From: Peribacillus glennii
GTDB taxonomy: Bacteria; Bacillota; Bacilli; Bacillales; DSM-1321
Assembly (NCBI RefSeq): GCF_003429105.1
Contig: NZ_QVTD01000005.1
Location: 289,316-353,315, forward strand
Reading direction: 5' to 3'
DNA length: 64,000 bases
Below the pieces are notes generated by a model. It did not search any database and was not told the DNA's origin. It was given only the letters and a program-made list of their open reading frames with translations. Position 1 is the first letter of the stretch, and the number at the start of each line of letters is the position of its first letter. The position numbers were made by a program, and so were the translations under genes. Positions 17,425-27,043 of this stretch are shown here, in pieces.

Positions 17425-18270
17425 TTATTTCACCTTATACCAACCCAACCCCATCCCGCCTTCTCCAAGATGGGTTCCGATAACAGGACCGAAATATCCG
17501 ATGTCAAATTTGACATTAGGCAGCCCAGGTTCAATCTCTGCTTTCCATTGCCGGGCCTCTTCTTCCCGCTTGGCATGGATGATGACCGCTTGATACTCGC
17601 TTCCATCAGCCGTGGCTTCCGTTAGCAATTCAACGATCCGTTTCATCGCTTTTTTGCGGGTACGAATTTTTTCATAAGGCACGATAACCTTATTTTCGAA
17701 GTGGAGCAGCGGTTTTACCTGAAGGATGCTCCCGATCAGGGCCTGGGCACTGCTCAGGCGGCCGCCCCTCTGCAGGTTTGTAAGATCATCAACCATGAAA
17801 TAGGCACGCACAGACTTTTTCATTTCATCCAGTCTCGTAAGGATTTCGGAAGGCGGATTGCCGTCCAGTGCCATCTGCGCAGCCTCAATCGCATAAAACC
17901 CCTGTACCATGCAGCTGATTTCTGTATCGTAGGCATGAACTTCGATTCCATCCACCATTTCCCCAGCTGAAACGGCTCCTTGGTATGTGCCGCTAATCCC
18001 GCTGGATAGATGAATAGAGATGACGGCATCATAATCTTTTGAGAGCTCCTCAAATAACTCCACGAACTGCCCGATCGCGGGCTGCGACGTAGTGGGGAGC
18101 TTGTCCGCCTTTTTAATTTCTTCATAAAAGTCATCAGCGGATAGGTCGATTTCCTCCCTGTACGCTTCCTGGCCAATGATCACATTCAGGGGAATCATAT
18201 GTATATGATACTTTTCGCGGACATCTTTCGGTATATATGCAGTACTATCCGTAACGACTGCCGTTTTCAT
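17425..18270 (-). CDS. degV: DegV family fatty-acid-binding protein
   Basis: The 281-residue protein begins with the DegV motif MKTAVVTDSTAYIPKD and contains TTSQPAIGQFVELFEEL, SSGISGTYQGA, DLTNLQRGGRLSSAQALIGSILQVKPLL and GPVIGTHLGEGGMGLGW. DegV proteins bind one fatty-acid chain; related FakB proteins present fatty acids to a kinase. It lies between comFA and degU as in B. subtilis. A terminator separates it from degU, so it is probably an independent unit. Confidence 0.93.
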   Translation of the reverse strand: MKTAVVTDSTAYIPKDVREKYHIHMIPLNVIIGQEAYREEIDLSADDFYEEIKKADKLPTTSQPAIGQFVELFEELSKDYDAVISIHLSSGISGTYQGAVSAGEMVDGIEVHAYDTEISCMVQGFYAIEAAQMALDGNPPSEILTRLDEMKKSVRAYFMVDDLTNLQRGGRLSSAQALIGSILQVKPLLHFENKVIVPYEKIRTRKKAMKRIVELLTEATADGSEYQAVIIHAKREEEARQWKAEIEPGLPNVKFDIGYFGPVIGTHLGEGGMGLGWYKVK

Positions 18271-18367
18271 AGAATAAAACCATCCTTATTAATAGATTTC
18301 TTCTAAGCAACATATTCAACATTCTATCGGAAAATGCCTTTAAATGCATAAAAAAGAGGTCCGCCGT

Positions 18368-18450
18368 CGCTTTAACGTATTAATGTGCCGGGGGTCTGAC
18401 CCCCAATCCGTCACAGTGTTAACGCACCACCGCATCGGGGGACTGGCCCC
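18368..18450. repeat. Dispersed G5/C5 palindromic repeat, locus 1
   Basis: GCTTTAACG is followed by two cores of GGGGG-N5-CCCC(C) type (GGGGGTCTGACCCCC and GGGGGACTGGCCCC) with TGTTAACGC between. Related copies occur at 39707, 52334 and 63934. Confidence 0.75.
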
Positions 18451-18459
18451 ACAAGACTC

Positions 18460-18510
18460 AAAAAAAGAGAGCCAACCAAAGGGAGGGTCTCCTCCATTTG
18501 CAGGTTCTCT
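18460..18510 (-). terminator. Terminator of degS-degU
   Basis: Outer arms AGAGAGCC (18466-18473) and GGTTCTCT (18503-18510) with inner CAAA/TTTG and GGAGG/CCTCC pairs form a long imperfect hairpin, followed on the minus strand by a run of T. It ends 15 bp from the degU stop. Confidence 0.8.
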
Positions 18511-18525
18511 GTTCTTTAGGTATAT

Positions 18526-19209
18526 TTATTTCACTTCCACCCATCCGTTTTTGATGGCAAGAACAACGGCCTGGGTACGGTCGTTGACGTTCATTTTTTG
18601 GAGAATGTTGCTGACGTGGTTTTTGACGGTTTTTTCGCTGATGTAGAGGGTTTCGCCGATACCGCGGTTGCTTTTTCCGTCTGCGAGGAGCTGGAGCACT
18701 TCGCATTCGCGGCGCGTTAACAGGTGGAGCGGCCTCCTGATTTCGACAGGTAGTGAAGAATCGCCGTCAGCTCTTTCGTCTGATGCGAGCCTGCGATATT
18801 CGCGGACCAGGTTGTGTGTTACCTTTGGATGAAGGTAAGAGCCCCCGTCTGCGACGACCTTTACAGCTTCGATCAGTGCGTCAGCGTCCATTTCTTTTAG
18901 CAGGTAGCCTGAAGCTCCTGTTTTTAGAGCATGCTGGACATAGTTTTCGTCGTCATGGATCGACAGAATAATGACTTTAGTATCCGGATAGCGGTCTACG
19001 AGCATTTTCGTTGCTTCGACACCGTTGATGTTCGGCATGTTGATGTCCATAATGACGACATCCGGGTTATGTTCTTCAACAATGTCCATTGCCTCGCTTC
19101 CGTCATCGCCCTCTGCCACGACTTCGAAAGATGGTTCAAAATCCAAAATCCGCTTAACCCCTTCGCGGAACAATTGATGGTCATCAATGATAGTGATACT
19201 TGTTTTCAA
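18526..19209 (-). CDS. degU: Response regulator DegU
   Basis: DegU is the DNA-binding regulator of secreted enzymes, competence and motility. The 227-residue product has a receiver domain (acidic pair D9-D10, phospho-acceptor D55 in [10 protein letters not shown], Lys in LLKEMD) and a C-terminal LuxR-type helix-turn-helix ([40 protein letters not shown]). Length equals B. subtilis DegU within two residues. It follows degS by 134 bp. It is a likely regulator of comF and flagellar genes nearby; no DegU sites could be assigned by eye. Confidence 0.97.
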   Translation of the reverse strand: MKTSITIIDDHQLFREGVKRILDFEPSFEVVAEGDDGSEAMDIVEEHNPDVVIMDINMPNINGVEATKMLVDRYPDTKVIILSIHDDENYVQHALKTGASGYLLKEMDADALIEAVKVVADGGSYLHPKVTHNLVREYRRLASDERADGDSSLPVEIRRPLHLLTRRECEVLQLLADGKSNRGIGETLYISEKTVKNHVSNILQKMNVNDRTQAVVLAIKNGWVEVK

Positions 19210-19343
19210 TGAGTTCGCCCCCCTAAGTTCACTTGTAATCTATTTTTTTCTATTTCGAAAAAACTTCCCGTCCGCCTCTGGATTACCCTTTAAAAAGGGC
19301 AGTCCAAATCGGTGGGTTATCTACTATTTGCAAAAGGAATCTC

Positions 19344-20486
19344 TTATTTCTTTAACGGCACTTGGATAAACACAAGCGTTCCCGTTCCGGGATGGGAATC
19401 GATGGACATTTCCCCCTCAAGCAATTCCACTCTTTCCTTCATTCCCATTAAGCCGAATGACCCTTGTTTTTGCTGGGTGGAATCGAAGCCTTTGCCATCA
19501 TCCTTTATCGAGACAGAGATCATTTCTTTTGTCATCGATAGTTTGACCATGATATGCCTTGGGCTGGCGTGCTTCAATGCGTTTTGTGCCGCTTCCTGGA
19601 TAAGGCGGAACAGCGCCACCTCCATTTCGGAAGGAAGCCGTTTTTCCTCTCCAAGGTTCTTGAATTCCAAAGTGACGCCATCATTATATTCTTCGACTGT
19701 TTGCAAATATTTCTTGAGGGTAGGAATCAAGCCTAAATCGTCCAGCGCCATAGGCCGCAGGTCGTAAATGATCCGGCGCACCTCGTATAGTGCATTCCGT
19801 ACCATCGATTTCAGGCTGCGAATTTCCGTAAGCGCCTCATTCGCCCCCCGCTCGCGGTACACGCGTTCGATCAGGTCGGAACGCATCATCACGTTTGCCA
19901 GCATCTGGGCGGGGCCATCGTGAATTTCCCTGGAGAGCTTCTTCCTTTCTTCTTCCTGGGCCTCGATGATCTTCAAGCCGAAATCCTGTTTCCGCCGCGC
20001 ATCCTCCAGCGCTTCCCCAACCTGTCTTAAATCACTCGTCAAGTAGTTCAAAACAACGGATATTTGCGACACGAGATGTTCCGCGCGGGCAATGGTTTGC
20101 TGCAGCCCTTTCAGCCTTCGTTCCAGGTCATCCCGCCTTAACCGCAGCTGCTTTTCCTGCTGGCGGTTCATTTGAAGGTCGACCTGCATGTTATGGGCCC
20201 GCTCATAAGCATCGCGCACCTGTGCTTCATTATACTTGGCGAAATGCATGCTTACTTCCGATAACCTTTTTCTTGCAAAGCGTGCGTTTACTTCAAGAGC
20301 ATCGCCTTCCGCAATCGTGATGGCCACCTTGCGCTTCACTTCATCAAGCTCTTTTGTTATGTCTTCATAATCCCGACGGCACTGCTCTTCGATTTCAAAT
20401 ATCTCTGATTTGCTTTCGCCGACCGTCGTTACCATTGTCTCTAAAATGCTGTCAAGTACCTTGGCATCTACTTTTTTTATGGCCAT
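19344..20486 (-). CDS. degS: Cytoplasmic sensor histidine kinase DegS
   Basis: DegS phosphorylates DegU in response to signals such as flagellar rotation block. The 380-residue product has no membrane segment, a long N-terminal coiled coil (about 25-170), the phospho-acceptor His189 in LSREIHDGPAQMLAN, and a HATPase domain with ALFRLIQEAAQNALKHA and DDGKGFD, GSFGLMGMKERV. His189 matches the known B. subtilis residue number. It is the first gene of degS-degU. Confidence 0.97.
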   Translation of the reverse strand: MAIKKVDAKVLDSILETMVTTVGESKSEIFEIEEQCRRDYEDITKELDEVKRKVAITIAEGDALEVNARFARKRLSEVSMHFAKYNEAQVRDAYERAHNMQVDLQMNRQQEKQLRLRRDDLERRLKGLQQTIARAEHLVSQISVVLNYLTSDLRQVGEALEDARRKQDFGLKIIEAQEEERKKLSREIHDGPAQMLANVMMRSDLIERVYRERGANEALTEIRSLKSMVRNALYEVRRIIYDLRPMALDDLGLIPTLKKYLQTVEEYNDGVTLEFKNLGEEKRLPSEMEVALFRLIQEAAQNALKHASPRHIMVKLSMTKEMISVSIKDDGKGFDSTQQKQGSFGLMGMKERVELLEGEMSIDSHPGTGTLVFIQVPLKK

Positions 20487-21081
20487 GTTGATTTCCTCCG
20501 TTTTATTCCAACAGGAGTGTCATGTTTTAATAGATTGTTGTTTTGCATTATTGGAAGTGCCGCTTTTAAAACGCGGCTCCTTATGTATGTCGCTAACGAT
20601 CCTGGAGCTGTCGCAGGGGAAGCCGAACCAGGTAAAAAACTTTTTAGTCAGCTATTTATTTAGTATACTTTTATCCTAATGCATATGGCCTCTAACAATC
20701 AAATGGTAGATTATATCATCTTCCTGCAAAAAAGGAGCGGATTCTTGAAGAGTTCTTCACAAAACCCTTATAAACACTGTATTCATAGAGTTAACCCGGC
20801 TGACATAAAAGAAGAATCTCGCATTTCTTGCAAAAATTATTCTTTTAAGCATATGTTACTATTTTAAGATAGTACTTAATACTCCAAGAATAGTTAACAT
20901 TATAGCATGTAGATAGTCTTTTAATATTAAATTTACTTTACGGTACCTTACTGTTTTATTACGAAAACCACTTCATTTTCGCGATATTCGGCGCCATTCT
21001 TGCTATTTGTTTCAATCAGCCCTAATCCCTATAATATGATATAAAAACCGCAATCCACCGGTTGCGCAAAGGAGGTCCACC
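20487..21081. other. Divergent intergenic region between degS and yvyE
   Basis: About 600 bp carrying the control regions of degS (minus) and yvyE (plus). A GC hairpin (GCCGC/GCGGC, about 20560-20575) lies in the degS leader. The rest is AT-rich. No supported small gene: a 62-codon frame at 20679-20867 has no ribosome site. Confidence 0.55.
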
Positions 21082-21714
21082 ATGCTTCCAAGCTATTTGA
21101 CCGTCAAAGGTGAAGGCGGGCATGAAATCATTATCCAAAAGTCCCGGTTCATTGCCCACATCACCCGCGCTGAAACGGAAGAAGCAGCACAAAGCTTTAT
21201 CGCATCCATTAAAAAGAAGCACCATGACGCTACCCACAATTGCTCAGCCTATCTGATTGGGGAAAACAACCATATCCAGAAGGCCAATGACGATGGGGAA
21301 CCTAGCGGAACAGCAGGCGTGCCTATCTTGGAGGTTATTAAGAAAAAAGGTCTTAAAGATACAGCCGTTGTGGTCACTCGCTATTTCGGGGGCATCAAAC
21401 TTGGCGCAGGCGGCCTCATACGGGCGTACGGAAAATCGGCTTCTGAAGGGATCGAACGGGCGGGCATCGTCGAGCGGAAGCTTATGCGCGTCATGCACTC
21501 AAAGGTAGATTACACCTGGCTTGGAAAACTCGAAAACGAACTCCGCTCCTCTATCTATGAGATAAAAGAAATTCAATATCTTGATAATGTCATCATTCAA
21601 ACTTTCGTGGAAGAAGGGCAAAAGCAGGAGTTCACAGATTGGATGACGGAACTGACGAATGGACAAGCGGACATTACTGAAGGGGACATCCTCTATCTGG
21701 AGAAAGAAATCTAG
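21082..21714 (+). CDS. yvyE: YigZ/IMPACT family protein
   Basis: The 210-residue protein has the IMPACT-family core: KSRFIAHITRAETEEAAQSFI, KKHHDATHNCSAYLIG, NDDGEPSGTAGVPILEVI, and VVVTRYFGGIKLGAGGLIRAYG, followed by a C-terminal DUF1949 ferredoxin-like domain (about 138-205). Eukaryotic IMPACT relates to GCN2 control, and the bacterial role is unclear. AAAGGAGG precedes ATG at 7 bases. It is adjacent to degS, as in B. subtilis. Confidence 0.93.
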   Translation: MLPSYLTVKGEGGHEIIIQKSRFIAHITRAETEEAAQSFIASIKKKHHDATHNCSAYLIGENNHIQKANDDGEPSGTAGVPILEVIKKKGLKDTAVVVTRYFGGIKLGAGGLIRAYGKSASEGIERAGIVERKLMRVMHSKVDYTWLGKLENELRSSIYEIKEIQYLDNVIIQTFVEEGQKQEFTDWMTELTNGQADITEGDILYLEKEI

Positions 21715-21891
21715 AAATCACCCTCCTTTGCAGCCAAATGTAGTTTTCCAATAACTTTCATGTGTAAAAAAGGAAAATTCATTTTACGTAATAGCCATTT
21801 CATTGTAAAATTAAGTTTGGTCTATTTTTCGCCAGTCTTTTTAAGAAAATTGAAAAATAGTGGCGGTTTATGCCATGTAAAGGGGAAATAA

Positions 21892-22947
21892 ATGATGTCT
21901 AGTACTAGACGAACAATATATAAAATAAAAAAGAAGAAGAAAAAGCGCAGAAGGATTTTGTTGGTTTTAATACCGTTTCTGATTTTGGCTTTAGGCGCGA
22001 CCACATATGGTGCGTATCTTTATACAAAAGCTCAGTCTGTTTTCAATAACTCGTATGATCCACTAGCCGGTTCGGACAAGCGTGACGTAGATCCGATGGC
22101 GGATAATATATCATTATTGTTTATCGGTGTCGATGACAGTGAAAAACGGCAGTTTCAAGGAAATTCCCGTTCCGATGCCCTGATGCTAGCCACTTTCAAT
22201 AAGAAAGAAAATAGCATCAAGCTGTTGAGCATCCCTCGTGATTCCTATGTTTATATTCCGGAACGCGGCTCAAAAACAAAAATCAATGCCGCCCATGCTC
22301 TTGGCGGTCCTCAGGCTACAATGGACACTGTCGAGGAACTCCTTGATATTCCTGTAGATTATTATGTCCGGATGAACTTCAACGCATTCATTGATGTTGT
22401 CAATGCTTTAAACGGCATTGAAGTGAATGTACCTTATGAATTAAGGGAACAGGATTCAAAGGACCGTGCAGGAGCCATCCACCTCCAGCCGGGAGTCCAG
22501 ACGGTAAATGGCGAGCAGGCACTCGCACTGGCCAGGACACGTAAACAGGATACGGATATCATGCGGGGTGAACGCCAGCAGGAAATACTGAAGGCGATCA
22601 TGAAAAAGGCAACATCCGTGGGTGCTGTCACAAAATATACCGATGTGATGCAAGCTGTCGGAGATAACATGACGACGAACCTTAAGTTCGGGCAAATGAA
22701 GTCCTTTATCAGTTATGTTACGAATGATTCTGGTTTAAATATCGAATCAGTGAAGTTAGAAGGCAGCGACCTTCGTCTGAGCGGTGTATACTATTACCAA
22801 ATCAATGAAATGTCGTTGATAGAAGCGCAATCAGCGTTGAAACAGCATTTAAATATAACGTCACAGAACAGCCCGTCGAGCACGACCCAGGACACCCAGT
22901 CGGCCACGACCCAGCCCGCACAGGAAACGGCAGAGGCACAAAATTAA
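21892..22947 (+). CDS. tagU: LytR-CpsA-Psr family wall-polymer ligase TagU
   Basis: LCP enzymes move teichoic-acid chains from undecaprenyl pyrophosphate to peptidoglycan on the outer membrane face. The 351-residue product has a Lys-rich cytoplasmic start, one membrane segment (about 25-45) and the LCP domain with LLFIGVDDSE, RSDALMLATFN, SIPRDSYVYIPE, RTRKQDTDIMRGERQQEIL. The conserved Arg and Asp of the pyrophosphate site are visible. The Thr/Ser/Gln tail (about 315-351) is low complexity. It sits next to tagO, the first gene of teichoic acid synthesis. A second LCP gene is at 47170. Confidence 0.92.
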   Translation: MMSSTRRTIYKIKKKKKKRRRILLVLIPFLILALGATTYGAYLYTKAQSVFNNSYDPLAGSDKRDVDPMADNISLLFIGVDDSEKRQFQGNSRSDALMLATFNKKENSIKLLSIPRDSYVYIPERGSKTKINAAHALGGPQATMDTVEELLDIPVDYYVRMNFNAFIDVVNALNGIEVNVPYELREQDSKDRAGAIHLQPGVQTVNGEQALALARTRKQDTDIMRGERQQEILKAIMKKATSVGAVTKYTDVMQAVGDNMTTNLKFGQMKSFISYVTNDSGLNIESVKLEGSDLRLSGVYYYQINEMSLIEAQSALKQHLNITSQNSPSSTTQDTQSATTQPAQETAEAQN

Positions 22948-23013
22948 GGTCACAGGATATGTAAGTGTTGCCGGAAGATGCTGGCACCCTTAGCCCGTGT
23001 TCCGAAAGTAAGC

Positions 23014-23050
23014 AAAAAGGCACTTCCTTCATAATAGGAAGTGCCTTTTT
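23014..23050 (+). terminator. Terminator after tagU
   Basis: Fourteen-base perfect arms (23014-23027 and 23037-23050) include A5 and T5 flanks, so it can act in both directions. Confidence 0.9.
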
Positions 23051-23075
23051 CGTTTCGTGATACTTCCATCAAACA

Positions 23076-23110
23076 AAACAAAACACCTTTGCCGCTGGGC
23101 AAAGGTGTTT
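23076..23110 (-). terminator. Terminator after tagO
   Basis: Thirteen-base arms (23081-23093 and 23098-23110) with a four-base loop abut the tagO stop. The transcribed strand continues TTTTGTTTTG. Confidence 0.85.
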
Positions 23111-24184
23111 TTAACCTTTATTCTTAACATTTGCGTTTTTAGCCGTATTGTACATTTTAAGCAATGGCTGATAATTCGCACCGACCAACCCGATTTTTTC
23201 AACAATGATTTCAATGGTAAGAATCAGGATGCCAAGGATCAGGAGCGCGCCCCATAACGTAGCCAGTGAGAAAATAATGGCTGCCAGTCCAAAGCTTGCG
23301 GCTAACGCATAAATAAGGATGACTGTCTCCCTATGAGAATACCCCACCCTGACAAGGCAATGGTGCAGGTGTGATTTATCCGGAGCGGCCAATGGCTGTT
23401 TATTGATTACCCTGCGAATAATTGCGAAAAACGTATCTGAAAGCGGTACGCCTAAAATGATGATTGGCACAATCAAAGAGATCATCGTAACGTTCTTAAA
23501 CCCGAGCAAGGAAATCACGGCAATGATATATCCCAGGAATAACGATCCCGTATCGCCCATGAATACTTTTGCCGGATAAAAGTTATACTTTAAAAAGCCG
23601 AGTGTCCCTCCTGTCACAATCAAAGCAAGCGTAGCAACAAAAAGGTCTCCCATCAACAAAGCCATCACCGATATGGTAATAAGTGCGATGGAGGACACTC
23701 CTGCAGCAAGGCCGTCAAGCCCATCGATCAGGTTGATTGCATTCGTGACTCCCACGATCCAGAGAATCGTGATTGGTATGCTCAGCATCCCAAATTCCAG
23801 CATCCCGCCGAATGGCAGGTTGATAAATTCCACTTCAAGGCCGCCCATAAGGATAATGATAAGGGCAGCAGCAATCTGGCCAAGTAATTTTGTACGTGCT
23901 CTCAATTCATATATATCGTCAATCATTCCTATTATGATAATCACCAATGCACCTAATAGGATAGGCACTTGATTTGGAAAGTTCCCGCCAAAAATGACAT
24001 AAGCGATGAAAAAGCTTAGAAAAATGGCGAGGCCGCCCATGCGCGGCATTACTTTTTCATGGACTTTCCGTTCATTCGGTTTATCAGTAGCCCCCATTTT
24101 ATATGCCAATCGGATAACAAATGGAGTTAGTATGATTGACAAAATGAAAGCTGTCAAAAAGGCCCACAATAACATTAGACCCAC
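23111..24184 (-). CDS. tagO: Undecaprenyl-phosphate GlcNAc-1-phosphate transferase TagO
   Basis: TagO starts wall teichoic acid (and often teichuronic acid) synthesis by placing GlcNAc-1-P on undecaprenyl phosphate. The 357-residue product is a polytopic membrane protein of the MraY/WecA family, with NERKVHEKVMPRMGGLAIFLSF-type loop, GMIDDIYELRARTK, NAINLIDGLDGLAAG, KVFMGDTGSLFLGY and the His-rich PDKSHLHHCLV loop. These Asp residues are the metal-binding core. It ends in a terminator and has its own promoter, so it is monocistronic. Confidence 0.96.
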   Translation of the reverse strand: MGLMLLWAFLTAFILSIILTPFVIRLAYKMGATDKPNERKVHEKVMPRMGGLAIFLSFFIAYVIFGGNFPNQVPILLGALVIIIIGMIDDIYELRARTKLLGQIAAALIIILMGGLEVEFINLPFGGMLEFGMLSIPITILWIVGVTNAINLIDGLDGLAAGVSSIALITISVMALLMGDLFVATLALIVTGGTLGFLKYNFYPAKVFMGDTGSLFLGYIIAVISLLGFKNVTMISLIVPIIILGVPLSDTFFAIIRRVINKQPLAAPDKSHLHHCLVRVGYSHRETVILIYALAASFGLAAIIFSLATLWGALLILGILILTIEIIVEKIGLVGANYQPLLKMYNTAKNANVKNKG

Positions 24185-24206
24185 CTCTTAACTGCAACGT
24201 AGAGAT

Positions 24207-24235
24207 TACATACCCTGTATGTAAAGGAATGTAAA
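24207..24235 (-). promoter_or_regulatory. Putative promoter of tagO with two TTTACA repeats
   Basis: Minus strand: TTTACA (24230-24235), 17 bp, TATGTA (24207-24212). A second TTTACA (24220-24225) follows the first after 4 bp. TTTACA direct repeats resemble half-sites of the phosphate regulator PhoP, but two copies are weak support. Confidence 0.5.
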
Positions 24236-24525
24236 CCAGTTCCATAATTTATTGATCTTTTGTAAAGCAATCTCAAATATTGATTATAAATGGTTTTTTA
24301 AAAAATCTCTACAAAAAGTTATTGAACCCATGAAAATTTTTGTCAATTTTTTCCGAGTATTGTCTAAAAGCCGATGAATAATCATAGTGGTATTAGAAAC
24401 TGCCCCATAAAACAATATAAATCCTGTCCAATACATTAGACGTCGAAAAGTATAAAAAGTTTCATAATCATTACTTTGTTAATTTTCCCGGAATCGATTT
24501 TAATTAGTCCGCACGGAACTCCCCT
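24236..24525. other. AT-rich interval between tagO promoter and tagA
   Basis: Very AT-rich DNA with no recognisable gene, terminator or repeat. tagA has no clear terminator here. Confidence 0.5.
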
Positions 24526-25263
24526 TTATTTGCCTGTTACCCTCTTTTTCATCACTTTCAGCATAAAAAGCGGGAGGGCTGACATCCTTCGCCAGCGTCT
24601 CGGTTCCTGGATCAACCGGTAAAGCCATTCCAGATTGGCTTTTTGCCAGACCGCCGGAGCCCGGTTTACTTTTCCGGCCAGCACATCAAAGCTGCCGCCA
24701 ACCCCCATAAAAATCCCTTTGTCAAAAAGATGGAGATGCTTGTTGATCCACTGGTCCTGTTTCGGAAATCCAAGTGCGATGAAGACGATGTCCGGCTTGA
24801 ATTTACTTATCTGCTTCGGAAGGGCTTCATCTTCAATATCGATGAAGCCGTGATGGTATCCGGCTAGATCGATGTGTTTGTATTGCTTTTCCACATTCTC
24901 TGCGGCCAATTGGACAACTGATTCCTCAGCTCCAAGCAAAAACACCTTGTAACGCTTAGCATTGGCCATCCCCAGCAGCTCGGTCATAAGATCAAAGCCG
25001 GCAATCCGCTCCTCAAGCGGCGTATTTAACACCTTGGAGGCATATATGACCCCGATGCCATCCGGAATCACAAAATCGGAGCTGCAGATTATATTCCTGT
25101 AATCGGTATCTTTTGAGGCATGTTCAACAATTTCCGGATTAGCCGTTACAATGTATGTTTTTTTGCCATCCTGCAATCGTTCACGCATGATTTCCTCAAC
25201 AAGCGCCTTCCTTGTTACATTTGCAAAAGGAATGCCCATTATATCAATTTTATCGATTTTCAT
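24526..25263 (-). CDS. tagA: N-acetylglucosaminyldiphosphoundecaprenol ManNAc transferase TagA
   Basis: TagA adds ManNAc to the TagO lipid, making the disaccharide on which teichoic acid is built. The 245-residue product has the WecG/TagA motifs: VTANPEIVEHA, FVIPDGIGVIYASKVL, RIAGFDLM, KVFLLGAEESV, FVALGFPKQDQWI (here VFIALGFPKQDQWI), MGVGGSFDVLAGKVNRAPAVW and LEWLYRLIQEPRRW. I start at ATG 25261-25263, eight bases after AAGGAAGG; an upstream ATG (25293) would add ten unconserved residues. The ManNAc donor comes from MnaA (38400). Confidence 0.95.
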   Translation of the reverse strand: MKIDKIDIMGIPFANVTRKALVEEIMRERLQDGKKTYIVTANPEIVEHASKDTDYRNIICSSDFVIPDGIGVIYASKVLNTPLEERIAGFDLMTELLGMANAKRYKVFLLGAEESVVQLAAENVEKQYKHIDLAGYHHGFIDIEDEALPKQISKFKPDIVFIALGFPKQDQWINKHLHLFDKGIFMGVGGSFDVLAGKVNRAPAVWQKANLEWLYRLIQEPRRWRRMSALPLFMLKVMKKRVTGK

Positions 25264-25344
25264 TCTTTTAGCCTTCCTTGCCTTCATGATCATTAGCTGC
25301 TATCAGTTATTTGACGAATTTAATAGGAAATTTGTTGCTGGAAT

Positions 25345-25389
25345 TGACAAAAAACCTGCCAGGACCACAAAGGGAATCGGCAGGTTTTT
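25345..25389 (-). terminator. Terminator after tagGH
   Basis: AAAAACCTGCC (25350-25360) and GGCAGGTTTTT (25379-25389) form an 11-bp perfect stem with an 18-base loop, 11 bp after the tagH stop, flanked by T on the transcribed strand. Confidence 0.88.
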
Positions 25390-25399
25390 ATGCCACTCA

Positions 25400-26206
25400 C
25401 TATTTTACCGTTTCAAGGGGCCTGCTTTGCTTCTCCATGGCCCGTTCCCTGAACTCTTTTCGTTCTTCACGGGACATGGCCCTGTACTCTTTGAGGAATT
25501 TCTTATATTCCGGCACGACAATCTCTGTTTTGTCAAACGCCCTAATTTCCCCATATTCGAGCCACATCACCTTCGTGCAGAACTGTTTGACCTGGCTGAT
25601 CGCGTGGCTGACAAAGAAAATCGTCTTGCCTGAATCGCGAAAGCTGAACATCTTTTCCTTCGATTTGTCTGCAAAAGCCTGGTCACCCACTGACAGCGCT
25701 TCGTCAATGATCAGGATGTCAGGGTCGACAGTGACAGAAATAGAAAAACCAAGCCGCGATTTCATCCCGCTGGAATATTTCTTAACGGGCTGGTCGATGA
25801 ACTTCCCTATATCGGCAAAATCAATGATTTCGGGCTCAAGCTCTTTAATTTCCTTTTTATTGAAACCAAGCATTAAAAGCTTTAGCTCAATATTTTCCCT
25901 TCCGGTAAGCTGATTGTTCAGGCCGGACTTAATGGCGATTAAAGAGATCTGCCCTTTTGTAGTTACTTCCCCATGAGTGGGCGGTATGATGCCCGAGATA
26001 ATATTGGACAAAGTAGATTTACCGGAGCCATTTACGCCCACGAGCCCGATGACATCGCCTTTTTTTGCAGTGAAGGTTATATTCTGAAGGGCATAGAAAT
26101 CCTCTCCATATCCATTAGGCAGAATGATATCTAGCAGCTTTTCAGATGCCTTCCTATGCAATTTAAATTTTTTGGTCACGTTTTTAACAATAACCGTATC
26201 GCTCAT
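25400..26206 (-). CDS. tagH: Teichoic acid ABC transporter ATPase TagH
   Basis: TagH powers export of completed wall teichoic acid with TagG. The 268-residue product has Walker A (GVNGSGKSTLSNIIS), the signature YSSGMKSRLGFS and Walker B (ILIIDEALSVGD). At 268 residues it lacks the long C-terminal extension of B. subtilis 168 TagH (527), resembling the short staphylococcal TarH. It follows tagG by 15 bp and both precede a terminator. Confidence 0.95.
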   Translation of the reverse strand: MSDTVIVKNVTKKFKLHRKASEKLLDIILPNGYGEDFYALQNITFTAKKGDVIGLVGVNGSGKSTLSNIISGIIPPTHGEVTTKGQISLIAIKSGLNNQLTGRENIELKLLMLGFNKKEIKELEPEIIDFADIGKFIDQPVKKYSSGMKSRLGFSISVTVDPDILIIDEALSVGDQAFADKSKEKMFSFRDSGKTIFFVSHAISQVKQFCTKVMWLEYGEIRAFDKTEIVVPEYKKFLKEYRAMSREERKEFRERAMEKQSRPLETVK

Positions 26207-26221
26207 CTATATCACATCCAA

Positions 26222-27043
26222 TTACAAGTAATCCACAAAATGTCTGCGGAATTTCACATGCAGCGCGGATCCGATAGCCAGGATCACGATAACCACTGCC
26301 CAAAAATACAAGGTATAACGCCAGTGGTCGACAAAATACCATTCTGTCCCTAATATCGCAGCACGGTATCCTTCCACAATATAATAAAACGGATTGATTT
26401 GCATCACTGTTTGAATCCATTCGTATTTCCCATCAAATCGATAAGGGGGCCATAATAAAGGCGTTAAATATAACATAACCCTCATTATGGACTGTATCAC
26501 CATTTGCACATCCCGCACAATGGTCGAAAGTGTAGACGTGACCAGAGCCAATGCCAGCAAAAGCACAAGCAATGAAAACATAAAATACGGCAGCTGAATT
26601 ATATAAGGTGAAATTTTATAGTCGGTAAATTGAAAAATGATCAGTATGATTCCAGTAAGCATCAAATGCTGATAAAATTTCGCAAAAATTACATAACTGG
26701 GAATGACACTCATCGGAAAACTCATTTTCGAGATAAAATTGATCCTCGTATAAATCGATTTGGAGGATTCCAGTACAGCCGGATTGATAAAAAACCAAAC
26801 CATGATCCCCGAGAGCATCCAGAAGATAAACGGGATATCAAAGGGTTGAACGTTCTCACCCCGGCGGATCCCAAAACCGAACACGAACCAATAGATCATG
26901 ATCTGAATCCCCGGGTTTATGATTTCCCATAGGATTCCCAGATAGTTATTATTATTTGCGCTCCTCATTTCAAACATTGAAAGGCGCCGAATAAGATAAA
27001 AGCTTTGAATCTGTTCTTTAATCACCGTAAACATCGATTTCAT
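26222..27043 (-). CDS. tagG: Teichoic acid ABC transporter permease TagG
   Basis: The 273-residue membrane protein has about six hydrophobic segments and the ABC-2 polysaccharide-export motifs (LGILWEIINPGIQIMIYWFVFGFGI, MQINPFYYIVEGYR, WYFVDHW). With TagH it moves lipid-linked teichoic acid outward. ATG 27041-27043 is chosen because AGGAAGGA lies eight bases upstream and the protein then begins MKSMFTVIKEQIQSFYLIRR; the open frame extends 79 codons further without family similarity. Confidence 0.94.
   Translation of the reverse strand: MKSMFTVIKEQIQSFYLIRRLSMFEMRSANNNNYLGILWEIINPGIQIMIYWFVFGFGIRRGENVQPFDIPFIFWMLSGIMVWFFINPAVLESSKSIYTRINFISKMSFPMSVIPSYVIFAKFYQHLMLTGIILIIFQFTDYKISPYIIQLPYFMFSLLVLLLALALVTSTLSTIVRDVQMVIQSIMRVMLYLTPLLWPPYRFDGKYEWIQTVMQINPFYYIVEGYRAAILGTEWYFVDHWRYTLYFWAVVIVILAIGSALHVKFRRHFVDYL

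Noticed and set aside
20679..20867. 62-codon plus-strand frame between degS and yvyE
   Set aside because: No ribosome site, no similarity I recognise, and composition like the surrounding AT-rich DNA.
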